The position numbers were made by a program, and so were the translations under genes. The notes under the pieces were generated by a model that saw only the letters and a list, made by a program, of their open reading frames with translations, searched no databases and was not told the origin of the DNA. A stretch of 64,000 bases of DNA from JAVBRA01 sp031548435 (GTDB taxonomy: Bacteria; Bacteroidota; Bacteroidia; Bacteroidales; Rikenellaceae): positions 1 through 64,000 of the forward strand of contig JAVBRA010000017.1 of the NCBI GenBank assembly GCA_031548435.1. The letters are read 5' to 3'. Shown piece by piece: positions 41,828-51,413 of the stretch (positions within the stretch are counted from its first letter, which is position 1; each line of letters opens with the position of its first letter).

Positions 41828-42745
41828 ATGAAAATGAAGATGTTATTTGCCGCATTGATCTGCTCGCTGACGGCTGCGGGACAGGTGTTGCCCGCTGCCC
41901 CGTACAGCTACGACGGCGGGCGGGGAGGATATTCGGTACAGCTTGTTACGGTGCCTGACGTACCGGAAGCGATGTCGTTCGCGGGCGAGACCGTGCCGCT
42001 GGCCAACCGCGACACGCGCGAAAGTTTGCAAAAAGAGTTGATCGTGACCGCTTACATGCAGTCGCGCACCCTGGCATCGATGCTGGCCGCCACCCGCTAT
42101 TTTCCCGTTATCGAACCGATTATGAAGGAAGAGGGCATCCCGGCCGATTTCAAGTACCTGTGCGTGGCCGAAAGCAGCCTGACCCCCAACGCGGTGTCGG
42201 TAGCCAAGGCCGCAGGGCTGTGGCAGTTCATGCCCGCCACCGGCAAGGAGTTCGGGCTGGAGGTCAACGATGACATCGACGAACGCTACCACATCGAAAA
42301 ATCGACTCGCGCCGCCTGCAAATACCTCAAGGACGCCTATGCGAAATTCGGCAGTTGGACGCTGGCCGCCGCATCGTACAACATGGGCACGGGCGGGCTA
42401 TCGTCGCGCATGCAGACACAGAAGGTGAAGAGCTACTACGACCTGTTTCTGCCCGAGGAAACCATGCGCTATGTGTTCCGCATCCTGTCGCTCAAGCAGA
42501 TCATGGAAAACCCGCTGAGCTACGGCTATGCGGTCGACCCGGCCGAGTGTCACAAGCCCTATGGCGCCAGCAAGCAGATCACGGTCAGCGGCGCCAACAT
42601 CGACTGGTCTGAGGTGGCCGCCGCCAACGGAACCACCTACAAAATGCTGCGCGAATACAACCCCTGGATCCGCACCTACACCTGTCCCAACCGGGCTGGA
42701 AAAAGCTACTCGGTGAAGATCCCCGGGGCCGACGCGCGGAAATAA
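41828..42745 (+). CDS. Periplasmic lytic transglycosylase with LysM-like tail
   Basis: 305 residues with a signal peptide (MKMKMLFAALICSLTAAGQ). SLT domain at about residues 90-235. The catalytic Glu lies in CVAESSLTPNAVSVAKAAG, followed by LWQFMPATGKEFGLE and LAAASYNMGTGGLS. The last 60 residues (ITVSGANIDWSEVAAANGTTYKMLREYNPWI) look like a degenerate LysM. It is a second member of the family in this window; compare the larger one at 10016-11308. A GC hairpin (CGCCCTTCCG / CGGAAGGGC) follows at 42747-42772. Confidence 0.9.
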   Translation: MKMKMLFAALICSLTAAGQVLPAAPYSYDGGRGGYSVQLVTVPDVPEAMSFAGETVPLANRDTRESLQKELIVTAYMQSRTLASMLAATRYFPVIEPIMKEEGIPADFKYLCVAESSLTPNAVSVAKAAGLWQFMPATGKEFGLEVNDDIDERYHIEKSTRAACKYLKDAYAKFGSWTLAAASYNMGTGGLSSRMQTQKVKSYYDLFLPEETMRYVFRILSLKQIMENPLSYGYAVDPAECHKPYGASKQITVSGANIDWSEVAAANGTTYKMLREYNPWIRTYTCPNRAGKSYSVKIPGADARK

Positions 42746-42800
42746 CCGCCCTTCCGAAGCTCTCCGGAAGGGCCCGGAACAACAACCGGATGGCCGGATG

Positions 42801-42862
42801 GGCCGGAATCCTGCGGATCACGGTTTGCAGGAGAGCGCCCCGTAAATTCAGCAACCCCCAGG
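42801..42862 (+). repeat. Leader repeat R1 of a FISUMP-like fragment
   Basis: GGCCGGAATCCTGCGG, then GTTTGCAGGAG, then GTAAATTCAGCAACCCCCAG. The same blocks in the same order and spacing recur at 55859-55922 and 57099-57163. It lies about 195 bp before FISUMP-like copy A. The stretch between (42863-43055) holds no gene I recognise apart from the palindrome at 42928. Confidence 0.6.
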
Positions 42863-42927
42863 TGCGTCACGGACGCCTATTTCGCTTTGCAACGTTTGTA
42901 AGTAAGAGCGGGCGCCCGACAACAATT

Positions 42928-42943
42928 GAGCCTGCGGCTCTTT
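42928..42943 (+). repeat. GAGCC-TGC-GGCTC palindrome followed by TTT
   Basis: Palindrome of the family also seen at 11323, 15842, 23530 and 62734, here between leader repeat R1 and FISUMP-like copy A. Confidence 0.5.
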
Positions 42944-43055
42944 CGCTTTGCGGCGATTGTGTGTGCAAAAGGCAAGTCTTGCGGTGCACGCCTGGTATAA
43001 CACGACTGCAACGGGAGCGATCCCGCCCGCATTCATACAGCGGTTGCCGTATGTG

Positions 43056-43261
43056 TCCCGGCTTCGGGCTACCGCAACGTTACGTCCGGGAACATGACCA
43101 ACGTTTCCATCAACGGGTTCGACTGGTCTGCCTCGCCCAACAGCACGGCGAACGGGTACTACCTGAACTTCAACAGCACAGGTGTCAACCCGAGCAACAA
43201 CAACCATCGTGCATACGGCTTCCCGGTGCGTTGTCTCCAAGTATTTACGATCCGGCCGTCC
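43056..43261 (+). repeat. FISUMP-like / DGR variable-region-like fragment, copy A
   Basis: In one open frame this encodes VPASGYRN, then MTNVSINGFDWSASP, then GFPVRCLQVF, the end of a FISUMP-type domain. The Trp codon is at 43124 and the Cys codon at 43232, 36 codons apart. The segment between is packed with AAC codons. It has no start, signal peptide or upstream domain of its own. The frame has no stop before the uvrA start codon, so it reads into UvrA. Compared with copy B, nine of eleven AAC codons are changed and all keep C in the third position. This suggests an origin in a diversity-generating retroelement cassette. Confidence 0.65.
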
Positions 43262-43273
43262 GGTTTTATAACG

Positions 43274-46111
43274 ATGAAACAGAAGGAAAAACAAGTGGAA
43301 CAAGAGAATAAAATCGCCGTCACCGGAGCGCGGGTGCACAACCTCAAAAACGTGTCGCTCGACATTCCGCGCGATGCGTTGACCGTCATCACCGGCCTGT
43401 CGGGGTCGGGCAAGTCGTCGCTGGCTTTCGACACCATCTATGCCGAGGGGCAGCGGCGCTACATGGAAACGCTCTCGACTTACGCCCGGCAGTTCATGGG
43501 CTCCATGGAGCGGCCCGACGTCGACCAGATCACGGGGTTGAGCCCGGTCATCTCCATCGAGCAGAAGACCACCAACCGCAATCCGCGCTCGACCGTGGGC
43601 ACCGTCACCGAGATCAACGACTTCCTGCGCCTGTTGTTCGCGCGGGCATCGGTGGCCTATTCGCGCCACAGCGGCCAGGAGATGGTGCGCTACTCCGATG
43701 CCGAAATCGCCGGACTGATCGCCTCGTCCTATGCCGGGCGGCGGATCGCTCTGCTTGCGCCGCTGGTCAAGGGGCGCAAAGGGCACTACCGCGAACTGTT
43801 CGAGTCGCTGGTCAAGAAAGGCTTTCTCTACGCACGCATCGATGGCGAGGTGACCGAGATCCATGCCGGGCTGAAGCTCGACCGGTACAAAATCCACGAC
43901 GTGGAGCTGGTGGTCGACCGCATTGTGGTGGACGAAAGCTCGGGCGAACGCGTGATGACCGCCCTCAAGGAGTCGATGCGGCTGGGAAAGGGAACGATGC
44001 TGGTGTACGACTACGACACCGGAGTGCCGCGCTATTTCAGCCGCAGCCTCATGTGCCCCACCACCGGGTTGTCGTACGAGGAACCGGCGCCGCACACGTT
44101 CTCGTTCAACTCGCCGCACGGGGCGTGCCCCCACTGCAACGGACTGGGACAGACGGTGGTATTCGATACGGACAAGATCATCCCCGACCCGCAGAAAAGC
44201 ATCAACGAGGGGGCCGTCACCCCATTCGGGAAAAACAACGGATCTCCCCTGTTCCACGAACTGGAGGCATTGGCCCTGCGCTACGGTTTTTCGCTGGCCG
44301 ACCCGGTGTGCCTGCTCAGCGAAGAGGCGCTGAACGCGGTGCTGTACGGCGACGCCGAACCGCTGGCTGTCAATTTTTCGAGCGCCTCGTCCGGCTCCAC
44401 GCTCATGAAATCGTGGGACGGCGTGGTCGGTTACATCGACAAGCAGCAGGAGGACGATGCGAGCGGCAAAGGGTCGAAATGGAAAGGGCAGTTCACCCGC
44501 TTCCTCGTCTGCTCGGTGTGCAACGGCAGCCGCCTCAAGAGCGACGCGCTCTTTTTCCGCATCGGGGGGAAAAACATCGCCGAACTGTCGGACTGGGACA
44601 TCGAGTCGTTGCACGCCTGGTTCGCCGACGCCGAAAAGCACCTGTCGGCCAAGCAGGCGGCCATCGGACGCGACATCCTGAAAGAGATCCGCGAACGGCT
44701 GGGGTTCCTGATCGACGTGGGGCTGGGCTACCTGTCGCTCAGCCGCGGGGCGGCGACGCTCTCGGGCGGCGAGAGCCAGCGCATCCGGCTGGCAACCCAG
44801 ATCGGATCGAAACTCATCAACGTGCTCTACATCCTCGACGAACCAAGCATCGGTCTGCACCACCGCGACAACATCAAGCTCATTTCATCGCTCAAAAACC
44901 TGCGCGACGCCGGCAACTCGGTGATCGTGGTCGAGCACGACGAGGAGATGATGCGCCACGCCGACTGGATCGTCGACATCGGCCCCGGCGCCGGACGCAA
45001 AGGGGGCGAAATCGTGGCCATCGGCACGTTCGACGACATTCTCAGGAGCGATTCCGTCACAGCCGACTACCTGACAGGCCGGCGCAAGATAGAGATCCCC
45101 GCCCGACGGACGCCCGGCAACGGAAAAAACATTGTCATCCGGGGGGCGACGGGGCACAACCTGAAAAACATCGATGCGTCGATCCCGCTCGGCTGCATGG
45201 TGTGCGTCACAGGCATCAGCGGCAGCGGCAAATCGACGCTCATCAACGGCACGTTGCGCCCGGCGCTGAGCGCGCTGCTCTACAACTCGTACGAAGATCC
45301 CCTCCCCTGCTCCTCGATCGAGGGGATGGAGAACGTCGATAAACTGGTGGTAGTCGATCAGGCCCCCATCGGCCGCACGCCGCGCAGCAACCCGGCCACC
45401 TACTCCAACGTCTTCTCGGACATCCGCAAGTTGTTCGAGGCCACGCCCGACGCCAAAATCCGCGGCTACAAGGCCGGACGGTTCTCGTTCAATGTCAAGG
45501 GCGGGCGGTGCGAAGAGTGCCGCGGGGCGGGTGTGCAGACCATCGAAATGAACTTCCTGCCCGACGTTTACGTCACCTGCAAAGGGTGCAACGGCCGCCG
45601 CTACAACCGCGAAACGCTGGAAGTCAAGTACAAGGGCAAGAGCATCGACCAGGTGTTGGAGATGACCATCAACCAGAGCGTCGAATTTTTCGAACACGTG
45701 CCGTCGATCCACCAGAAACTGAAAGCGATACAAGACGTGGGGCTGGGCTACCTGAAGTTAGGGCAACCGTGCACCACGCTCTCGGGCGGCGAGAGCCAGC
45801 GTATCAAACTCTCGTCCGAGCTCTCGCGCCGCGACACGGGCAACACGCTCTACATTCTCGACGAGCCCACCACCGGCCTCCATTTCGAGGACGTGCGGGT
45901 GTTGCTGGGCGTGTTGCGCAAACTGGTGGACAAGGGCAACAGCATGATCGTGATCGAGCACAACCTGGACGTGATCAAAGTGTCCGACCACCTCATCGAC
46001 ATGGGGCCCGAGGGCGGTGAAGGCGGCGGACGGATCGTGGCCGAAGGCACGCCCGAACAGGTGGCCGCCAATCCGGCCAGCGTCACGGGTGAGTTTCTGA
46101 AAGGCGCATAG
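43274..46111 (+). CDS. uvrA: Excinuclease ABC subunit A
   Basis: 945 residues from MKQKEKQVEQ, a normal UvrA length. Two ABC ATPase modules: the first P-loop is TGLSGSGKSSLAFDT, the second TGISGSGKSTLING. The two signature motifs LSGGESQRI are at about residues 498 and 836. Zinc modules: CPHCNGLG with CSVCNGSR, and CEECRGAG with CKGCNGRRY. It starts nucleotide excision repair by finding bulky lesions. The frame is open upstream for at least 60 codons into FISUMP-like copy A, but that extension is not part of any UvrA I know. Confidence 0.96.
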   Translation: MKQKEKQVEQENKIAVTGARVHNLKNVSLDIPRDALTVITGLSGSGKSSLAFDTIYAEGQRRYMETLSTYARQFMGSMERPDVDQITGLSPVISIEQKTTNRNPRSTVGTVTEINDFLRLLFARASVAYSRHSGQEMVRYSDAEIAGLIASSYAGRRIALLAPLVKGRKGHYRELFESLVKKGFLYARIDGEVTEIHAGLKLDRYKIHDVELVVDRIVVDESSGERVMTALKESMRLGKGTMLVYDYDTGVPRYFSRSLMCPTTGLSYEEPAPHTFSFNSPHGACPHCNGLGQTVVFDTDKIIPDPQKSINEGAVTPFGKNNGSPLFHELEALALRYGFSLADPVCLLSEEALNAVLYGDAEPLAVNFSSASSGSTLMKSWDGVVGYIDKQQEDDASGKGSKWKGQFTRFLVCSVCNGSRLKSDALFFRIGGKNIAELSDWDIESLHAWFADAEKHLSAKQAAIGRDILKEIRERLGFLIDVGLGYLSLSRGAATLSGGESQRIRLATQIGSKLINVLYILDEPSIGLHHRDNIKLISSLKNLRDAGNSVIVVEHDEEMMRHADWIVDIGPGAGRKGGEIVAIGTFDDILRSDSVTADYLTGRRKIEIPARRTPGNGKNIVIRGATGHNLKNIDASIPLGCMVCVTGISGSGKSTLINGTLRPALSALLYNSYEDPLPCSSIEGMENVDKLVVVDQAPIGRTPRSNPATYSNVFSDIRKLFEATPDAKIRGYKAGRFSFNVKGGRCEECRGAGVQTIEMNFLPDVYVTCKGCNGRRYNRETLEVKYKGKSIDQVLEMTINQSVEFFEHVPSIHQKLKAIQDVGLGYLKLGQPCTTLSGGESQRIKLSSELSRRDTGNTLYILDEPTTGLHFEDVRVLLGVLRKLVDKGNSMIVIEHNLDVIKVSDHLIDMGPEGGEGGGRIVAEGTPEQVAANPASVTGEFLKGA

Positions 46112-46252
46112 GATCTGTTTTCCGGCTGTCGTCCTGTTTTGCCCGCCGTGCAATATTCGCGGAGCCCGTTATTCCAAGCGACGGCTGCCATTATGCAAAC
46201 TCCACACCGGAACGGAATTTGCGTTATACACTGAAAATATCCGGTCAACTTT

Positions 46253-47536
46253 ATGGACAATCCGATCAACATCCCCCAACCGGACGCCGGACGCAAGCGC
46301 GTAGTGATCGTGGGCGGCGGCTTCGGGGGGCTGAAACTGGCGCGACAGCTGCCCGACGACCTGTTCCAGGTGGTGCTGCTCGACCGCAACAACTACCATC
46401 AATTCCAGCCGTTGCTTTATCAGGTGGCCACCTCGGGACTCGAACCGGCCACGATTTTGTTCCCGTTCCGGAAAATTTTCTCGCGGCGGCCGCAGTTCCA
46501 TTTCCGCATTTGCGAGGTGGAGTCGGTCGTGCCGTCGGAAAACATTCTTGAGACATCCATCGGTGCCATCGGATACGACATTCTTGTTCTGGCGTTCGGG
46601 GCCAGAACCAACTTCTTCGGGCACGAGCGGGAACTTGCGGGAGCGCTGACCCTCAAGAGCGTGGAAGAGGCCATTGCCATGCGCAACCACATTCTGCAAA
46701 GCATGGAAGAGGCCCTCAACACCCCCTCCGACGCGGAACGCACCCGGCTGATGACCTTCGTCATTTCCGGCGGCGGGGCAACCGGGGTGGAACTTGCCGG
46801 GGCCATATCGGGCATGAAGAAGCACGCTTTCCGCAAAGATTACCCGCAGATGGATCTGCGGCAAATGCGCATCGTGCTGGTGGATGCGGGGCCGAGGATG
46901 CTGCCGGCATTTTCCGAACCGTCATCGGCCTACACGCGCCGCTACCTCGAAAGGGCCGGCGTGGAGGTGATGACAGGAGCGGCGGTCAGCTCATACGACG
47001 GCCGGGAGGTAGTGCTGGGCAACGGCACGGTTATCCCCACACGCAACCTGTTCTGGGTGGCGGGCATCGCCGCGCCTGCGCTCCGGGGCATCGACCCGGC
47101 TACCACCGGCCGCGGCGGACGCATGGCCACCGACCAATACAACCGCATCAAGGGCTACAGCAACATTTACGCCATCGGCGATGCGGCGGCGACAATCAGC
47201 CCCCGGTATCCCAACGGCCATCCTCAGGTGGCGCCCGTGGCGGTGCAGCAGGCCGGGAACCTGTCCGAAAACCTGATCTGCATGGCAACCGGACACCCGC
47301 TGCGCCCGTTCGTCTACAAAGACAAGGGCTCGCTGGCCACCATTGGCCGCAACGGGGCCGTGGCCGAGATTTCCGGACTGAGGCTCAGGGGATTCATCGC
47401 CTGGGCGCTGTGGTTGTTCGTCCACCTGATGTCGATTGTGGGAGTGAAAAACCGCTTCGTCATTTTCATCGACTGGATGCAGAACTACCTCACCTACAAC
47501 CAGTCGCTGAGGCTGCTGATCAGACGGGGAAAATAG
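46253..47536 (+). CDS. ndh: Type II NADH dehydrogenase (NDH-2)
   Basis: 427 residues. Two dinucleotide-binding folds: VVIVGGGFGGLKLAR (FAD) at the N-terminus and FVISGGGATGVELAGAI (NADH) in the middle. The flavin motif IYAIGDAAA lies near residue 305, followed by PQVAPVAVQQAGN, the quinone-site region. The C-terminal amphipathic and hydrophobic segment (GFIAWALWLFVHLMSIVG) attaches it to the inner membrane. It passes electrons from NADH to quinone without pumping. It is a single gene. Confidence 0.93.
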   Translation: MDNPINIPQPDAGRKRVVIVGGGFGGLKLARQLPDDLFQVVLLDRNNYHQFQPLLYQVATSGLEPATILFPFRKIFSRRPQFHFRICEVESVVPSENILETSIGAIGYDILVLAFGARTNFFGHERELAGALTLKSVEEAIAMRNHILQSMEEALNTPSDAERTRLMTFVISGGGATGVELAGAISGMKKHAFRKDYPQMDLRQMRIVLVDAGPRMLPAFSEPSSAYTRRYLERAGVEVMTGAAVSSYDGREVVLGNGTVIPTRNLFWVAGIAAPALRGIDPATTGRGGRMATDQYNRIKGYSNIYAIGDAAATISPRYPNGHPQVAPVAVQQAGNLSENLICMATGHPLRPFVYKDKGSLATIGRNGAVAEISGLRLRGFIAWALWLFVHLMSIVGVKNRFVIFIDWMQNYLTYNQSLRLLIRRGK

Positions 47537-47773
47537 ATGCCATGCGCCATTTTCTTTTGAACGTTTGAACGGCGGTCGATGAGCGCAGCAATGGTGTTTT
47601 TCAGGAATTTCACGCGACACCCCTTTTGTTGCCCAACAAGCCCCTGCGACTCCGGAGAGCAACACGCGAATAAACCCTGTCTGTAAAAATCTTTCGGCTA
47701 TTCAAATCGCATTGGGAGGCGGACGCTTTTTCAAGCCAAGTGTGATGCTGCTCACAAACACCCTGTCGGTTCA

Positions 47774-48562
47774 TCAGCGGCTCTGCCGGATGACGATTTT
47801 TTTGGCTGCCACGGGCAGGAACCGGCTGAGCAGGATCAACATCCTGCGCTTGTCGGTGTTGCCCACGTAGGCCTCGAACACCTGCTCCTCGATGGCCCTG
47901 ACCGACTGCCGGGCGGCTTTTTCGACGCTGCATCCATGTCCGGGCAGTTTAGGTTTCTTCGCTTTTTTCCCATTCTCGACGATATTTTTATTGACAAAAT
48001 GGGTCTTCATGGCGCCGGGATAAAGTATGGTGACGTGGATGTTGTCGCCCGCCACCTCGCCCCGCAGGCTGTCGAAAAAGCCGTTCAGCGCGAACTTTGC
48101 CGCGCAATAGGCCGATTTTTCGGGAAATGCCAGCTTGCCCAACACGCCCGAGGTGACCACGAAATGGCCTCCGCCCCGTTCCAGGAAGTGGGGCAGCATC
48201 AGCCGCGTGAGTTCGTAGTAGCTGAAGTAATTGATCTCCATCAGCTGGCGGTGCTTGTCGACCGGCGTTTCGAGCACCGACCCTTTCTGCCACACGGCCC
48301 CGTTGTGGATCATGACGTCGACGTGGCCATAGATGGCGATGGCTTTGGATACCACATCGGCAAATGTGTCGCTCCGGTTCAGATCCAGCGGCAGTATCTC
48401 GCAGCTGGGCAGGCTCGACTTGACGCGCTCCAACTCGTCCTCGCGCCGGGCCGAGATGATCAGACGGGCCCCCTTGCCGGCCAACTCGTACGTCAGCGCC
48501 TCGCCGAAACCCGACGATGCGCCTGTGATCCAAACCACTTTGTTCAGCAGGTTGTTCATCAT
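47774..48562 (-). CDS. Short-chain dehydrogenase/reductase
   Basis: 262 residues from MMNNLLNKVVW; the long open extension upstream has no SDR features. Cofactor motif TGASSGFGEAL, then NGAVWQKG, and active-site Y-x-x-x-K in AYCAAKFALNGFFDS. The C-terminus is basic (RFLPVAAKKIVIRQSR). This is the DHRS7-like classical SDR type. The substrate is unknown. It is divergent from ispE; the 319 bp between the two starts holds the ispE -7 element. Confidence 0.85.
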   Translation of the reverse strand: MMNNLLNKVVWITGASSGFGEALTYELAGKGARLIISARREDELERVKSSLPSCEILPLDLNRSDTFADVVSKAIAIYGHVDVMIHNGAVWQKGSVLETPVDKHRQLMEINYFSYYELTRLMLPHFLERGGGHFVVTSGVLGKLAFPEKSAYCAAKFALNGFFDSLRGEVAGDNIHVTILYPGAMKTHFVNKNIVENGKKAKKPKLPGHGCSVEKAARQSVRAIEEQVFEAYVGNTDKRRMLILLSRFLPVAAKKIVIRQSR

Positions 48563-48823
48563 TCCCTCCAATTTTAACTGGTTAAACACAGGCCCGGATG
48601 GTATCGGGCCGCTCTCTTCCTCTGTGAACGGTATGAAAAAGGCTGTTGGGATGGCGGAATGCTCCTTGGTCAGGGAAGCAATTGGGATAAAAATAAGCAT
48701 TCCCCCTGTTTTTTCCAAATCCCGATGCGACATGACCGCCATTTCGTCGCAAGAGGGCGCCTCCGATATGCAGCGCAGCCACCGGATGCGGCAGGATGAG
48801 GCGGAATAATCCGGAATATCGAT

Positions 48824-48831
48824 TAACTTTG
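48824..48831 (+). promoter_or_regulatory. -7 element (TAACTTTG) for ispE
   Basis: Exact TAnnTTTG match 50 bp before the ispE ATG. No clear -33 element. Confidence 0.45.
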
Positions 48832-48881
48832 TTGCTGAAAAACGTTTCCCGAAACCCGGCACCGCATTAATCCCGACCGAC

Positions 48882-49715
48882 ATGATCTCGTTTCCGAACT
48901 GCAAGATAAACCTGGGGCTGCGCGTCGTGCGGCAGCGGCCGGACGGCTACCACGACATCGAAACGCTGATGTATCCCGTGCGCGGGCTGCACGACATGCT
49001 CGAAATCATCAAGGATACGGAGGCCGACGCGCCGGGCGTGCGCTTTTCGTCGTCGGGCCTTGCCCTCGATTGCCCGGACGACCGGAACCTGTGTGTCAGG
49101 GCTTACGGCGCGGTATGCGGGGAGTTTGGCGCGCTGCCCCCGGTGAAAATGCATCTGCACAAAACGATCCCTTTCGGGGCGGGGCTCGGCGGCGGGTCGG
49201 CCGACGCAGCCGAAGCGATCAGAATGCTCGACGCCCTCTTTTCTCTGGGGATGGACTACGGCCGCATGGAGCATCTGGCGGCCAAGATCGGCAGCGACAC
49301 GGCGTTCTTTATACGGAACGCTCCGGCCATTGCCCGCGGCAGGGGCGAACTGCTTACGCCTTCGGGGTTGTCGCTCCGGGGCTGCCATATTGTGATCGTG
49401 AAACCCGCCGTTGCCGTGTCGACGGCGCAGGCTTACGCCTCGGTAACCCCTGCCGTCCCCGCCGTGCCGCTGGAGGAGGTTCTGCTCCGCGATCCCCGCA
49501 GTTGGCGCGAGGCGCTGACGAACGATTTCGAGCCGTCGGTGGTGGCTATCCATCCATCCATCGGGGAGATAAAAGACGAACTCTACCGCCGGGGGGCATT
49601 TTATGCAGCCATGTCGGGATCGGGATCGGCCGTGTTCGGATTGTTTGAATGCAAACCAGCAACCAATTGTTTTTCAAGTAATTGCTTCGCATATTCAGGG
49701 CCGCTTGTTGATTAA
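48882..49715 (+). CDS. ispE: 4-diphosphocytidyl-2-C-methyl-D-erythritol kinase
   Basis: 277 residues. GHMP kinase motifs: CKINLGLRVVRQRPDGYHD at the N-terminus (substrate site), PFGAGLGGGSADAA (ATP loop) and FYAAMSGSGSAVFGLF near the C-terminus. It phosphorylates CDP-methylerythritol in the MEP route to isoprenoids. The last 20 residues (rich in Cys and Asn) are less conserved. No other isp gene is near. Confidence 0.94.
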   Translation: MISFPNCKINLGLRVVRQRPDGYHDIETLMYPVRGLHDMLEIIKDTEADAPGVRFSSSGLALDCPDDRNLCVRAYGAVCGEFGALPPVKMHLHKTIPFGAGLGGGSADAAEAIRMLDALFSLGMDYGRMEHLAAKIGSDTAFFIRNAPAIARGRGELLTPSGLSLRGCHIVIVKPAVAVSTAQAYASVTPAVPAVPLEEVLLRDPRSWREALTNDFEPSVVAIHPSIGEIKDELYRRGAFYAAMSGSGSAVFGLFECKPATNCFSSNCFAYSGPLVD

Positions 49716-49851
49716 TTGTTGAAAAGAAAGGCCCATCTGCGGCGGCGTTTGTAACTTTTTTAGTAACATTGTAAATTATTTTCGTCCTCGGGAACAACAT
49801 GAAGCAACCAAACCGGGACGTTTGAATATTGTCTAACTAACTCTTATTTTC

Positions 49852-51402
49852 ATGGCGAAAAATAACGAGAACAAAATCCTTGATCTGCAAAAACGCAAGG
49901 AACGGATCTACCACGGCGGAGGCCTCAAAGCGATCGAAAAACAGAAAGCGATGGGCAAGATGACCGCCCGCGAGCGCATCATCGCATTGCTCGATGAAAA
50001 CTCGTTCAACGAATACGATATCTTTGTGCAGCACGGGGCTACCGACTTCGGGATGCAGGGTAAAGACCTGCCCGGCGACGGGGTGATCATCGGCACCGGC
50101 GCCGTGTGCGGCCAGCCTGTGGCCGTTTTTGCGCAAGACTTCACGGTGGCGGGCGGCTCGCTGGGCCACGCCCATGCCAGCAAGATCACCAAGATCATGG
50201 ATTACGCGCTCAATATGCGCATTCCGCTGATCGGCATCAACGACTCGGGTGGCGCGCGTATTCAGGAAGGGGTGAACGCCCTGGCCGGATATGGTGAGAT
50301 CTTTTTCCGCAACACGCTGGCCAGCGGGGTGATCCCGCAGATTTCGGTGATCCTCGGCCCGTGCGCCGGGGGCGCGGTTTATTCGCCCGCGTTGACCGAC
50401 TTCGTGTTTGTGGTCGACAATATCTCGAAAATGTTCATCACCGGCCCCGAGGTGATCAAGACCGTGTTGGGCGAGGAGATCTCAATGGAGGAACTCGGCG
50501 GCGCCAAAGTGCATGCCGAACTGACCGGCAACGCCCACTTCTTCGCCAAAACCGAGGAAGAGTGCTTCGTCCAGATCCGCAAGCTGATCTCGATGATCCC
50601 GGCCAACAACTCGCAGAAAGCCGAGAAAGTCAATTCGGCCGAACCGAAGAAAAAATACAACATCAAAAAAATCGTTCCGTCCGACCCGACGATCCCGTAC
50701 GATATCCGCGAGGTGATCAAGTCGATCGTCGACGACAGCGACTTCTATGAAGTGATGGAGCTGTTCGCGGCCAATATCGTGATCGGTTTCGGCCGCATCA
50801 ACGGCCAGACGGTGGGCTTTGTGGCCAATCAGCCGATGGTGATGGCCGGCGTGCTCGACTGCGACTCGTCGGACAAGGCGGCCCGATTTATCCGCTACTG
50901 CAACGCGTACAGCATTCCCATCATCACGCTCGAAGACCTGCCGGGCTACCTGCCGGGGGTTGACCAGGAGCACGCCGGGGTGATCCGCCACGGGGCCAAG
51001 ATGCTCTATGCATACAGCGAAGCCACGGTGCCCAAGATCACCGTTATTTTGCGCAAGGCTTACGGCGGCGGCTACATCGCCATGGGGTCGCGCCATCTCA
51101 GGGCCGACTTCGTTTGCGCCTGGCCCAATGCCGAAATCGCCGTGATGGGGCCCGAAGGCGCCGCCAACATCATCTTCAAGAAAGAGATCATGGAAGCGGC
51201 CGACCCCGAACAGATGCGCGAGGACAAGATCAAGGAGTACAAAGACAAATTCGCCAATCCGTATGTCGCTGCGTCGAAGGGTTACATCGACTCGGTGATC
51301 GATCCGGCCGAAACGCGCGACTTCATCGCCCACGCCCTTGAGGTGTCGAAGAATAAGCAGGTGTTGCGTCCGGCCAAGAAACACGGGATTCCGCCATTTT
51401 AA
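49852..51402 (+). CDS. mmdA: Acyl-CoA carboxylase/decarboxylase carboxyltransferase subunit (methylmalonyl-/propionyl-CoA)
   Basis: 516 residues, with two crotonase-like carboxyltransferase halves. Marks: KMTARERIIALLDENSF, DFTVAGGSLGHAHASKI, INDSGGARIQEG, GPCAGGAVYSPAL in the N-half, and VGFVANQPMVMAGVLDCDS, ITLEDLPGYLPGVDQEH and KAYGGGYIAMGS in the C-half. It moves CO2 between biotin and propionyl-/methylmalonyl-CoA, in propionate formation or use. The biotin carrier follows 11 bp downstream. No membrane beta subunit of the Na+ decarboxylase, epimerase or mutase gene is adjacent, so carboxylase and decarboxylase roles cannot be told apart. Confidence 0.9.
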   Translation: MAKNNENKILDLQKRKERIYHGGGLKAIEKQKAMGKMTARERIIALLDENSFNEYDIFVQHGATDFGMQGKDLPGDGVIIGTGAVCGQPVAVFAQDFTVAGGSLGHAHASKITKIMDYALNMRIPLIGINDSGGARIQEGVNALAGYGEIFFRNTLASGVIPQISVILGPCAGGAVYSPALTDFVFVVDNISKMFITGPEVIKTVLGEEISMEELGGAKVHAELTGNAHFFAKTEEECFVQIRKLISMIPANNSQKAEKVNSAEPKKKYNIKKIVPSDPTIPYDIREVIKSIVDDSDFYEVMELFAANIVIGFGRINGQTVGFVANQPMVMAGVLDCDSSDKAARFIRYCNAYSIPIITLEDLPGYLPGVDQEHAGVIRHGAKMLYAYSEATVPKITVILRKAYGGGYIAMGSRHLRADFVCAWPNAEIAVMGPEGAANIIFKKEIMEAADPEQMREDKIKEYKDKFANPYVAASKGYIDSVIDPAETRDFIAHALEVSKNKQVLRPAKKHGIPPF

Positions 51403-51413
51403 TCCTTTGTGCG

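Noticed and set aside
43094..43273. FISUMP-like stretch as the genuine N-terminus of UvrA
   Set aside because: UvrA from MKQKEKQVEQ already has the normal length and start. The stretch recurs at two other sites unrelated to uvrA, so it is not part of the enzyme by default.
48563..48904. N-terminal extension of the SDR by 114 residues
   Set aside because: The extension has no SDR features and overlaps the ispE start. The Met just before NLLNKVVWITGAS is the natural start.
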